This document shows, in pieces, positions 17,300-25,412 of a DNA stretch of 64,000 bases. Both the position numbers and the translations under genes were made by a program. The notes beneath the pieces are model-generated. The model saw only the letters and a list, made by a program, of their open reading frames with translations. It had not been told where the DNA came from and did not search any database. Numbering within the stretch: position 1 is the stretch's first letter; every line of letters starts with the position of its first letter. Location of the stretch: contig JAURRA010000017.1 of NCBI GenBank assembly GCA_030835825.1, positions 1 to 64,000 of the forward strand, given 5' to 3'. Source of the stretch: Flavobacteriaceae bacterium (GTDB lineage: Bacteria > Bacteroidota > Bacteroidia > Flavobacteriales > Flavobacteriaceae).

Positions 17300-18085
17300 A
17301 TGGGTGCTGGCCACCAAGCCTTTTATTTGGTCAAAATGTGTTTTCTTGGCCACCGATATCACGGCTGGCAAAAGCAGCCATACTTGAAGACAATTCACGC
17401 TTCGATTGACAAGACATTGAAGTACGTTTTGGGTGAGGGTGTTGTTTCAAAAACCCTAGGAGCTAGTCGCACGGATGCCAAAGTGTCCGCCCATGATGCG
17501 GCTTTTGAGCTCTTTCTGTCAGAGGCCATACAAGACGAAGCGCAATTTATCGAGCTGTTTAACATCAATCTGCCGGACGATATGCGCTGTAATTCCATCA
17601 CTCCTGTAGATAGCTCATTTAATATCATCCAAGATTCAAAATTAAAATCGTACCGGTATTATTTTGCTTTTAGTGAGAAATCACATCCTTTTTGCGCTCC
17701 TTTCATAACTACAATATTAGAGCGATTGGATTTGGAATCGATGAAACGGGGCGCAAAACTATTTAAAGGCACCCATAATTTTCGGTCATATTGCTATAAA
17801 CCAAAACCAGATGCCCAATATGTAAGAACTATCACCAACTGTAGGATTGTTCGAAATCAAAAGCTAAAGGCCAATTTTTTCCCAAAAAACACCTTCGTTT
17901 TGGAGGTTGATGGCCAAGGTTTTTTACGTCATCAAGTGCGTTTGATGATGGGGGCATTGATCCGATTGGGAAAAGGGGAGAGGACTTTAGAGGATATTGG
18001 GGCGAGCCTCCGCCATGATTATCCATACAATGAGACTTATGTGGCTCCTGCAGCTGGTCTTATTTTGGAGTCGATAACATTTTAA
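17300..18085 (+). CDS. truA: TruA-family tRNA pseudouridine synthase
   Basis: TruA makes pseudouridine at positions 38-40 of tRNA. The 261-residue protein keeps the family core: FLGHRYHGWQKQP (15-27), catalytic D59 in SRTDAKVSAHD, HNFRSYCYKP and FLRHQVRLMMGALIRLGKG. The active-site loop reads RTDAKVSA, whereas the usual form is RTDxGVHA; the aspartate is intact. This variant recurs in a Flavobacteriia-specific TruA branch as far as I recall, so a different or narrower substrate is possible. A DUF2461 gene follows by 11 bases. Confidence 0.85.
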   Translation: MGAGHQAFYLVKMCFLGHRYHGWQKQPYLKTIHASIDKTLKYVLGEGVVSKTLGASRTDAKVSAHDAAFELFLSEAIQDEAQFIELFNINLPDDMRCNSITPVDSSFNIIQDSKLKSYRYYFAFSEKSHPFCAPFITTILERLDLESMKRGAKLFKGTHNFRSYCYKPKPDAQYVRTITNCRIVRNQKLKANFFPKNTFVLEVDGQGFLRHQVRLMMGALIRLGKGERTLEDIGASLRHDYPYNETYVAPAAGLILESITF

Positions 18086-18096
18086 CACGATTTGAG

Positions 18097-18771
18097 ATGA
18101 ATACAACAATACCAAAGGATGTTTTCAAATTTTTAAGTTTACTCGAACAAAACAATAATAGGGAGTGGTTTAACGAAAACAAAATCACTTTTAAAACTTT
18201 GGAGCAGCAAATGAAAGATGTGTTCAGTTCTGTTTTCAATCTGCTAAGTAAACACGATAAAATGGCATCTTTCAAATTGTTTAGAGTTTATCGAGATGTT
18301 CGTTTTTCAAAAAACAAAGCCCCGTATAAAACCCATTTTGGCTGCAGTTTTCGAAGAGAGCAACCGGCATTTCGTGGCGGTTATTATGTGCATATTCAGC
18401 CTAATAAGTCCTTCATAGCTGTTGGATTTTGGGAACCAAATAGTGCCGATTTAAAGCGCATTCGTCAAGAATTGGACTATGAAGCCAGTGCTTTGAGACA
18501 GGTTCTGACCGATCCAAAATTGAAGTTGGTTTGGGGTCATATGCAAGGTGAACAACTCAAAACGGCACCACGAGATTTCCCTAAAGACCATCCTGATATT
18601 GATTTGATCAGATACAAGCAGTTTTTATTGGTTAAAGAATTCACAGATCAGGCAGTATTAAGTTCGGATTTTAATGAAGCAGTATCTGAGGCAATAAGGA
18701 CCGCCAGACCTTTTCTTGATTGGATGTCTCAGACATTAACGACCAATTTGAATGGCGAATCCATGCTATAA
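18097..18771 (+). CDS. DUF2461 family protein
   Basis: The 224-residue protein belongs to DUF2461 (TIGR02453), recognised by FLSLLEQNNNREWFNENK near the N-terminus, RVYRDVRFSKNKAPYKTHFG at about 66-85, and FRGGYYVHIQPN. The function is unknown. It lies 11 bases after the TruA-like gene and converges on a small minus-strand gene with a 6-base overlap of stop regions. Confidence 0.88.
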   Translation: MNTTIPKDVFKFLSLLEQNNNREWFNENKITFKTLEQQMKDVFSSVFNLLSKHDKMASFKLFRVYRDVRFSKNKAPYKTHFGCSFRREQPAFRGGYYVHIQPNKSFIAVGFWEPNSADLKRIRQELDYEASALRQVLTDPKLKLVWGHMQGEQLKTAPRDFPKDHPDIDLIRYKQFLLVKEFTDQAVLSSDFNEAVSEAIRTARPFLDWMSQTLTTNLNGESML

Positions 18772-19164
18772 ATTGTCGAGTAACATCATGCTATCGGTGA
18801 TACGTTGTTGTAGCAGATTTGACAAACGTTTGCTCAAAGCTTGATTGTTGGTAGTGAATTCCTCTAATTCTTCATTAGTAAAATAACCTATAATAACACC
18901 ATGGAGCGTGTATTTTAGTTTTAAGTCTTTATTGAGAGCGTTTGCTATGAAACTGAGTTTTTCAGTTAGGCCCATTGATGTATAATTGGCTTTATGACGT
19001 GATACATAATTTTTCATGAGCGTAATAATAACGGCCTGCTGGTATTTCAATATGGGGCGTAAAGTGTCATTCTGAAATCGCTCCTCAGCTTTGGATTGTT
19101 TGTCTTGGTCTATTTTTGGTAGATACGGCCTAAGCGCCAATTGTTCCTTGTCTCTGTTACTCAT
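18766..19164 (-). CDS. small conserved Bacteroidota protein of unknown function
   Basis: This 132-residue hydrophilic, mainly helical protein has ERFQNDTLRPILKYQQAVII, MKNYVSRHKANY and the C-terminal NQALSKRLSNLLQQRI. It resembles a short Flavobacteriia family that databases often label glyoxalase, but I see no glyoxalase fold or metal ligands. No membrane segment or signal peptide is visible. It stands alone on the minus strand, and the 165-base gap upstream holds no recognisable gene. Confidence 0.7.
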   Translation of the reverse strand: MSNRDKEQLALRPYLPKIDQDKQSKAEERFQNDTLRPILKYQQAVIITLMKNYVSRHKANYTSMGLTEKLSFIANALNKDLKLKYTLHGVIIGYFTNEELEEFTTNNQALSKRLSNLLQQRITDSMMLLDNL

Positions 19165-19329
19165 ACCATTTGATTTGTCTCTAAAGATAGTAACTAACTC
19201 AGTAACTCATATAATTTGACATAATATAAATTATAGCCAAAACAGATGCTTTAAATAAATGGATAACAATTCCTTACGATACCCCGCCTGTTGGCAAAAT
19301 GTAGAACAAACATGGGCAAACAGCTCGTT

Positions 19330-20604
19330 TTACAGCAATTCAGCAAGTTGAGAGCTCAAATACCTCCTACTGTATGAAGATGTGTCAAATGCCACTGGTT
19401 CACAGTGACCTGCTTCATAGCTGTCAAAATGATGGCATAACGTATTGACGTTGTCATTCAAATCGTCAGTCATGATTAACGACAAGGGATAATTCTTTAA
19501 AATAGTCCGGACATCCGAATCCTCTGGGGTTACTGCAGCGATAGCATTGCCTGTATGAAGATATTCAAACAATTTGCCTGGTATCACATGCTGCTCGGCT
19601 TCAATTAAAATCAATATTTTGCTATTCATCATATGCGAAACGGCCGATTTGTGGTCTACCACACCCAATAGTTTGGTGTACGCTATTAAGTGTAAAGAAT
19701 TGAGAGTCTGAAGGATAGATTCATCTACCGGTCCTACCAGTCTAATTTCTAAAAGCGATTTGGCCAAGGGGCGCAGTTCTAAAAACCGATTGATCGATTT
19801 CCAAAAAATGACAGGATTCCGATCAGGTAAGAGGGCGCCAACATGGGTCAATGAAAACTTGTCATCTTTTATGGGCGGCATGTCAAAATCGCTACTATCA
19901 AATCCATTGGTGAGTACGGTTATCGGATTTCGACTAATAGCCTTAAAAGAATTGGCCGTATGCCATGAGCTTGTTAAGATATGATCGGCAGAAACAAGTA
20001 CCTCGTGTTCTAAACGTTTGTGCTTCTGTTTGGATTTTTTAGTGAGTCTAAGGTTTTCATGGTATTTAATTTCTGTCCAAGGATCTCTAAAGTCGGCTAT
20101 CCAACGCAGGTGCTTGTGGTGCGCCTTGATTTTCAGGCCTATGAGGTGAAGACTGTGCGGAGGGCCTGTGGTAATAATAGTTTGGAGGTCGGGATGATCA
20201 TTGAGTATCTTTTGCACTTGTTCAAACGCTGGCTTGACCAATCCCACCCTCGCATCAGGAACAAAGAAATTCCCTCGAATAAATACTAACAGTTTTGTAA
20301 GTAAGGACATGGATTTTGATGATAATCCCCCATCACTCAAATGGGTGACTTGTTTTGGTAATAAGGCCTTAACAAAACGAGAGGGTTCTTTCATTTTAGC
20401 GCGATACACCATGAGATTATCATCCAGTTCATGCTTATGGTTCGCGTCTAATATTGGATAAAAGGCCGCGTCTGGTACAAGCACAATGGGCTTAACACCA
20501 AAATCGGGAAGGTATTTTATAAATTTCAGCCAACGCTGAACACCGGGACCGCCTGCGGGAGGCCAGTAGTAAGTTATGATAAGAACTTTTTTTGTTAAAC
20601 TCAT
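19330..20604 (-). CDS. family 4-like glycosyltransferase
   Basis: The 424-residue protein has the GT-B two-Rossmann layout. The N-terminal domain opens with ITYYWPPAGGPGVQRWLKFIKYL, the mid-protein has TTGPPHSLHLIGLKIK and WIADFRDPWTEI, and the C-terminal domain contains LTNGFDSSDFD and the nucleotide-sugar region VIPGKLFEYLHTGNAIAAV. Such enzymes transfer sugars to surface glycans or lipids. Its ATG overlaps the YfhO stop as ATGA, implying coupled expression in the DUF4834-YfhO-glycosyltransferase operon. The donor and acceptor cannot be read from sequence. Confidence 0.85.
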   Translation of the reverse strand: MSLTKKVLIITYYWPPAGGPGVQRWLKFIKYLPDFGVKPIVLVPDAAFYPILDANHKHELDDNLMVYRAKMKEPSRFVKALLPKQVTHLSDGGLSSKSMSLLTKLLVFIRGNFFVPDARVGLVKPAFEQVQKILNDHPDLQTIITTGPPHSLHLIGLKIKAHHKHLRWIADFRDPWTEIKYHENLRLTKKSKQKHKRLEHEVLVSADHILTSSWHTANSFKAISRNPITVLTNGFDSSDFDMPPIKDDKFSLTHVGALLPDRNPVIFWKSINRFLELRPLAKSLLEIRLVGPVDESILQTLNSLHLIAYTKLLGVVDHKSAVSHMMNSKILILIEAEQHVIPGKLFEYLHTGNAIAAVTPEDSDVRTILKNYPLSLIMTDDLNDNVNTLCHHFDSYEAGHCEPVAFDTSSYSRRYLSSQLAELL

Positions 20605-23051
20605 TTAACAAGTTTTTTCTCCTGAAGGAAAAACATAACCGTGCTAATGATTAAAAAAGCAACTAAGGCGATCAAGGAAATGGTTTTGCCGGAGTAAATA
20701 ACTTGAGGGTCGAATCTCATGATTATCGTATGCTTTCCTTTTGGAACTTCAATGCCTCGAAAGGTATAATCAACTCTTTCTATGGGCACCACCTGGCCAT
20801 CGATGGTGGCAATCCAACCATCGGAATAATACATTTCGGAAAATACTGCATATCCATTAAACGCATTATAAGATTCAAAAACCAGTTGATCCATTTGATA
20901 AGAGATCAGCTCTATGGCCTCTTCCCCATTCAAATTGTAAACGCTATTCTCTTGTAAATCAGAGGATAGCACACTGGCTTCCTGTGATGGGTTAATATCA
21001 TTGAGTGAAGCCAAGAATTCGTCTTCGGAAGCAGTGGAAATAAGCTTTTCGACAAACCATGCATGGCCTAAGGCGCCTTCATTTTGATAGGTTACTGACT
21101 TGCCAGTCTCGTCTGTTTGAATAATGTATTTGATATTAAGCAGGTCCAGCACTGATGAATTGTTCTGACTCAAGTGATAATCAAATAAATGTTGTGCTCT
21201 CTTGGGTTTTGCGGCATGATAGCCGCCAAATGCCTTGTGAAAATAGGATGCCTTGGCGCTGTTAAACGGATTATTACTTAAGTCTAAAACCCTAAAGTGG
21301 GTGCTGTCTTTTAGAATGGACTTGTCGGATTGAGAAGCCTGAAATGGCGCACTCATGGCCGATTTGGTCGTAAAATTTTCAGCTGACACATAACGTCTGG
21401 CAACTGTGCTCAAATCGAAAACCACATAACCGAATAATAGTATAATCAATACATTTTTGCGGATAGCCTTGTTGATATAAAAATAGAGCGACAAGATTGC
21501 CAAGGACAACATAACAACAGACCGTATGAGGTCAGATTGGAATAGAGCCTCACGATCCAAGCGCAATGATCTCAGCAAATCTGGGCCATAGGTCGATTTG
21601 ATATAACCGTCTGACGTCCCAACAAAATCAAAACCACTGCCCTTTAAAACATATAACAAGCCGAACAAAATTAAAAAAGATATGCTGGTTTGCTTTAGAT
21701 ATTTGATTTTAACGTGGTCTTCCAATTGATCCGACAATACCAATTTCATTCCTAACATTGCTCCAATTGGAACCAAAAGGCTCAAGATAACTTGGATGGA
21801 TGATACAGCCCTAAATTTATTGTACATGGGAAAATATGTAACGAATAAATTGGTCAGGAATTCGAAGTTTTTACCCCACGAAAGCATCAGAGCGAAAAGG
21901 CAGACACCGAGTAGCCAGTATTTCAATTTTGACTTATCCATTACTAAAAACAGGACAAATAGAAAAACAAGAATAATTCCAAGATATGCGGGAGCTGCGA
22001 CAAAAGGTTGTTCGCCCCAATACATTAACCTTCCTGCAAAGTCAATGGCTTCTTGCTTAGAAATGTCAAAATTTGACAATAGGTATTTTACAGAAGCGGC
22101 GTCGGTTGATAGTTTTTCACTATTGGATCCTCCATAAAGTCCAGGGACTAGTAAATTCAAACTCTCTCCAATGCCATAACTGTATGCCGTAATATAGTCA
22201 AGATCTAATCCTGATTCATGGGATAAAGGCTGGCCGTCTGGGCCTGTGGTGAGCAAGTTGGCACCCCTTGTACTTTCCTTGGCGTATGCTGAAGTTGCTA
22301 AAAGGCCCGTTGCATTCATAGCTAAGGCGAGAATACCAGCAATGAGTCCCAGACCTACGGTTTTAAAATAAAGTTTGATTTGCTGATTTTGAAAGTATTT
22401 AACCGCAAAATAAATCCCGATAAACAATAGGACAAACGCCAAATAATAGGTCATTTGATAGTGATTTGCTGCGATTTCGAGCCCAGAGGCCAAAGTCAGT
22501 AATACAAATCCCAACAGAGGTCTATTCTTGAATAACAGCAGTAAACCAGCCACCACTAAGGGCATGTAGGCAATGGCATGGGCTTTGGCATTGTGCCCTA
22601 CGCCAAGAATGACCAAATGGTAGGTCATGAGCGCGAATCCAACCGCTCCGATAACGGATAAAGCCCTATCCCCTTTCAATACCACCAGCATTAAAATATA
22701 AAATGATAATAAATAAAGGAACATATAGTCTGCAGGTCGCGGTAAAAACCGCAGGCCTTGATCCAATAGTTTTACCCAATGATAGGGATATTTTGCACCT
22801 AATTGGTAGGTAGGCATCCCGCCAAAAGCACTATCAGTCCAGTACACGGCCTCACCCTTTTCGGTCTGGTAGTCCAAGAATTGTTTCGACATGCCTCTGT
22901 ATTGCACAATGTCGGATTGATCCATGACTTTTCCCTCAAGCACGGGGTAGAAATATAAAACTGAACCTAGCGCAAAGCCCAGAATGATCAGAGCATGAGG
23001 CCATACAGCCGATTTAAAAAAAGATGGTAAGGATTTAAAGTTCAAATGCAT
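20601..23051 (-). CDS. YfhO-family multi-spanning membrane protein
   Basis: This 816-residue protein has about a dozen membrane helices. An N-terminal loop reads YFYPVLEGKVMDQSDIVQYRG and GEAVYWTDSAFGGMPTYQ, typical of YfhO. A large C-terminal extracytoplasmic domain follows (about 560-790; for example LNIKYIIQT and YYSDGWIATIDGQ), with a last membrane helix before a KKLVK tail. YfhO proteins are GT-C-like membrane glycosyltransferases linked to glycosylation of cell-wall polymers in Firmicutes. In Bacteroidota the substrate is unknown. Operon placement beside a GT4-like enzyme supports a surface-glycan role. Confidence 0.85.
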   Translation of the reverse strand: MHLNFKSLPSFFKSAVWPHALIILGFALGSVLYFYPVLEGKVMDQSDIVQYRGMSKQFLDYQTEKGEAVYWTDSAFGGMPTYQLGAKYPYHWVKLLDQGLRFLPRPADYMFLYLLSFYILMLVVLKGDRALSVIGAVGFALMTYHLVILGVGHNAKAHAIAYMPLVVAGLLLLFKNRPLLGFVLLTLASGLEIAANHYQMTYYLAFVLLFIGIYFAVKYFQNQQIKLYFKTVGLGLIAGILALAMNATGLLATSAYAKESTRGANLLTTGPDGQPLSHESGLDLDYITAYSYGIGESLNLLVPGLYGGSNSEKLSTDAASVKYLLSNFDISKQEAIDFAGRLMYWGEQPFVAAPAYLGIILVFLFVLFLVMDKSKLKYWLLGVCLFALMLSWGKNFEFLTNLFVTYFPMYNKFRAVSSIQVILSLLVPIGAMLGMKLVLSDQLEDHVKIKYLKQTSISFLILFGLLYVLKGSGFDFVGTSDGYIKSTYGPDLLRSLRLDREALFQSDLIRSVVMLSLAILSLYFYINKAIRKNVLIILLFGYVVFDLSTVARRYVSAENFTTKSAMSAPFQASQSDKSILKDSTHFRVLDLSNNPFNSAKASYFHKAFGGYHAAKPKRAQHLFDYHLSQNNSSVLDLLNIKYIIQTDETGKSVTYQNEGALGHAWFVEKLISTASEDEFLASLNDINPSQEASVLSSDLQENSVYNLNGEEAIELISYQMDQLVFESYNAFNGYAVFSEMYYSDGWIATIDGQVVPIERVDYTFRGIEVPKGKHTIIMRFDPQVIYSGKTISLIALVAFLIISTVMFFLQEKKLVK

Positions 23052-23054
23052 CGT

Positions 23055-23285
23055 TTATTCGTCAATCTCTTGGTAATCAATATACTCTCCGACCTTCGGA
23101 GTTTTCGGCTTGGATTTTTTAGTAACCTCTTCTTTTTTGTTGAAACCTTTAGTGTCAAAGCCATACCGTTTGGCCATAGATTGCGACATGCGCACGATAA
23201 TCCATGGCATTAAAAGTCTCAGTAAAAATCTCACGCCAAAATAGATTACTCCAAAAACCAGTATGAAACGCAACAAGCCAACCAT
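23055..23285 (-). CDS. DUF4834 small membrane protein
   Basis: The 76-residue protein has an N-terminal membrane segment (about 4-27, rich in F, V and L) and a basic, disordered tail ending in GEYIDYQEIDE. This matches the DUF4834 family that precedes YfhO in Flavobacteriia. The function is unknown. It lies 3 bases before yfhO and appears to be the first gene of the operon. Confidence 0.8.
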   Translation of the reverse strand: MVGLLRFILVFGVIYFGVRFLLRLLMPWIIVRMSQSMAKRYGFDTKGFNKKEEVTKKSKPKTPKVGEYIDYQEIDE

Positions 23286-23301
23286 AAATAAATTTTAGCT
23301 T

Positions 23302-23309
23302 CAAAATTA
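23302..23309 (-). promoter_or_regulatory. -7 promoter element for the DUF4834-yfhO operon
   Basis: On the minus strand the sequence reads TAATTTTG, matching TAnnTTTG, 16 bases before the DUF4834 ATG. Confidence 0.4.
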
Positions 23310-23350
23310 TGAATACCATTGAATTAAATCCTTAAAATAAGAATAATAAT

Positions 23351-23358
23351 TATATTTG
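23351..23358 (+). promoter_or_regulatory. -7 promoter element for the transporter-GNAT pair
   Basis: TATATTTG matches TAnnTTTG and ends 15 bases before the ATG at 23374. It rules against the upstream in-frame TTG at 23356, which lies inside the box. Confidence 0.45.
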
Positions 23359-23373
23359 ATAAAACTATTTATT

Positions 23374-24294
23374 ATGCTTACCAAATGCTCCAAAATATGG
23401 CTCTCAGGACTTATTTTCCTGAGCTTTATCTCTGTTCAAGCCCAATATACAAATCTTATTAATTCTAATCGTCCAGGAGTTTCGCAAGGGGCTTTTGCGG
23501 TTGGTGTTAATGTGGTACAGCTCGAGACTGGAATTAGTGTGGTCAAGGAAGAACGTGTACCCCAAACGGCTTATACTTTGGAGGGCTTGGGGGTGGAATT
23601 TTTAGCGCGCTATGGACTGCTTTGGGAACAGCTAGAAATCCAAGTCGAGGGCACATATCAAAACGACACAAAGACCTATCAAACGGCCTTGGGTTTTTCA
23701 AGTAATAGGGCCAATTTTAAGAGCCTCAGCGCTGGTGTGAAATACCTGATTTTTGATCCTTACAAAAATCCGAACTACGATGCCATTAATTTGAGAAGTT
23801 ATAAGGCCAATCACGGATTCAAATGGAAACACCTCATTCCTGCTGTTTCTGTACTAGCAGGTATCAATTACGATACCAAAAACAATCCTTTTACCTATAA
23901 CCCCTACTCTTCGAATCAAGTTGAGGGCATCAGTCCACAAGCGAGATTAATTACTCAAAACAATTTTAAGGGAGGCTGGGTTTTGGTTACGAATATTTTA
24001 ATGGATCGTATTGGAACGGGCCAATCGGACATGCATTTTCTCGTCACCCTTACCCATGCTATCAATACCACATGGGTTGTTTTTGCCGAAGCACAGGGCA
24101 TTAAAAGCGATCTGTATGCCGATAACTTATTCAGATTTGGTGGCGCCTATCTTTGGAATAGAAATTTTCAAATTGACACCAGTGTCACCTTGAACGCCAA
24201 GGACACGCCAAAGGTCTTTACTTGGGGTGTTGGGGTTTCCTACCGCTTGGATTTTCATCGCGATAAAATTTCCAAAAATGACGCACAACAATGA
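23374..24294 (+). CDS. outer-membrane transporter-like protein (phenol MetA family)
   Basis: The 306-residue precursor has a signal peptide (MLTKCSKIWLSGLIFLSFIS, cleaved after VQAQ) and a repeated pattern of short amphipathic strands typical of an outer-membrane beta-barrel. NSNRPGVSQGAFAVGVNVVQLETG and a C-terminus ending in a WGVGVSYRLDFH strand fit the MetA-pathway phenol-degradation transporter family, often annotated simply as transporter. The substrate is unknown. The stop overlaps the following GNAT gene as ATGA, so the two are translationally coupled. Confidence 0.75.
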   Translation: MLTKCSKIWLSGLIFLSFISVQAQYTNLINSNRPGVSQGAFAVGVNVVQLETGISVVKEERVPQTAYTLEGLGVEFLARYGLLWEQLEIQVEGTYQNDTKTYQTALGFSSNRANFKSLSAGVKYLIFDPYKNPNYDAINLRSYKANHGFKWKHLIPAVSVLAGINYDTKNNPFTYNPYSSNQVEGISPQARLITQNNFKGGWVLVTNILMDRIGTGQSDMHFLVTLTHAINTTWVVFAEAQGIKSDLYADNLFRFGGAYLWNRNFQIDTSVTLNAKDTPKVFTWGVGVSYRLDFHRDKISKNDAQQ

Positions 24295-25412
24295 TAAAAG
24301 TTGAAACCGTCCAGAGTCCTCAAGAATTAAAACTATTTGTAAGATTTCCTTGGCAGCTCTATAAAGGCGATCAGTGTTGGGTACCCCCGATTTTCGAGGA
24401 GGAGTTGAAATTTTTCGACCCTCAACAAAATCCGGTTTTCGAGCATTCAATAGCCCATTTCTTGCTGGCTTACGATGAGCAAAATCAACTGGTTGGCCGT
24501 GCTGTGGCCATAATCAATGACCTCGATGAATCGGTGTTAAATATCAAAAAAATTCGCTTCGGATGGTTTGATTTTATCGATGATCTTGAGGTGAGTCAAG
24601 CGCTTTTAGACAAGATCAAAGCGATCGGCCAAGAACATCACAGGACTTATATGGAAGGACCGATGGGTTTTTCAAATTTAGATAAGGTGGGTGTCTTAAC
24701 CTCTGGTTTCGATAGTATTGGGACCATGGCCAGTTGGCATAATCATCCCTACTATCAAAAACATTATGAGGCCAATGGTTTGACAGTTGAAAAGGAATAT
24801 GTCGAGTGTCGGTTTCCTTTTTCTAATATTGATATTACTAAAGCCAAGAAAGTGTCTAAAATTGTGCGCCACCGATTTGGTTATGCCATAGTTAATCCAC
24901 GCCGTCGAAAAGAAGTCTTTGCCTATGCGGACGATATGTTTAGACTGTTCAACGAATCCTATGCTAAGCTTTCCTCCTATTTGCCCATTACGGATAATGA
25001 AATTGGATATATCAAGAAGAAATTCTTAGGATTTATCGCTGCAGATTTTATCAAATTCGTTTTGGACAAGGACAAAAACATGATTGCCTTTGCTATCGTT
25101 ATGCCACAATTTGCTCATGCGCTTATCAAATCCAAAGGAAAACTGTTGCCATTTGGTTTTTTGAGAATATTGTGGGCCAAGAAGTTCAGTAAAACAGCTG
25201 TTTTCTATTTGATTGGCGTGAGTGAAGCGCATCAAAACAAAGGTGCCACAGCCTTATTATTCGAGTCCTATCACGAGGATTTTTCAAAACGGGGTATGAC
25301 AACCTGCATCCGGACACCCGAATTGGCGACCAATACGGCTATACGACAGCTTTGGAAAGATTTTTCACCTGAAGTGTATAAAACCAGAGCAACCTATTCA
25401 AAAGTGATTTAA
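24291..25412 (+). CDS. GNAT-fold acyltransferase, possibly lipid N-acyltransferase
   Basis: The 373-residue protein belongs to a long GNAT-related family (often misnamed GTP cyclohydrolase in databases). The N-terminal part shows FPWQLYKGDQCWVPP and FFDPQQNPVFEHS; the middle shows MEGPMGFSNLDKVGVL; the C-terminal GNAT segment is FYLIGVSEAHQNKGATALLFE, with an acetyl/acyl-CoA-binding loop. It converges on an alpha-oxoamine synthase gene with shared stop bases (TTAA). Bacterial ceramide synthases characterised in Caulobacter are GNAT-like, so an N-acyltransferase acting on the neighbour's long-chain amine product is an attractive inference. Direct sequence evidence for that substrate is lacking. 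Confidence 0.7.
   Translation: MIKVETVQSPQELKLFVRFPWQLYKGDQCWVPPIFEEELKFFDPQQNPVFEHSIAHFLLAYDEQNQLVGRAVAIINDLDESVLNIKKIRFGWFDFIDDLEVSQALLDKIKAIGQEHHRTYMEGPMGFSNLDKVGVLTSGFDSIGTMASWHNHPYYQKHYEANGLTVEKEYVECRFPFSNIDITKAKKVSKIVRHRFGYAIVNPRRRKEVFAYADDMFRLFNESYAKLSSYLPITDNEIGYIKKKFLGFIAADFIKFVLDKDKNMIAFAIVMPQFAHALIKSKGKLLPFGFLRILWAKKFSKTAVFYLIGVSEAHQNKGATALLFESYHEDFSKRGMTTCIRTPELATNTAIRQLWKDFSPEVYKTRATYSKVI

Noticed and set aside
19165-19329. A 30-codon ORF and an AT-rich inverted repeat (19210-19235) in the gap after the glycosyltransferase
   Set aside because: The ORF ends inside the glycosyltransferase's coding end and has no features; the repeat is simple AT sequence likely to arise by chance.
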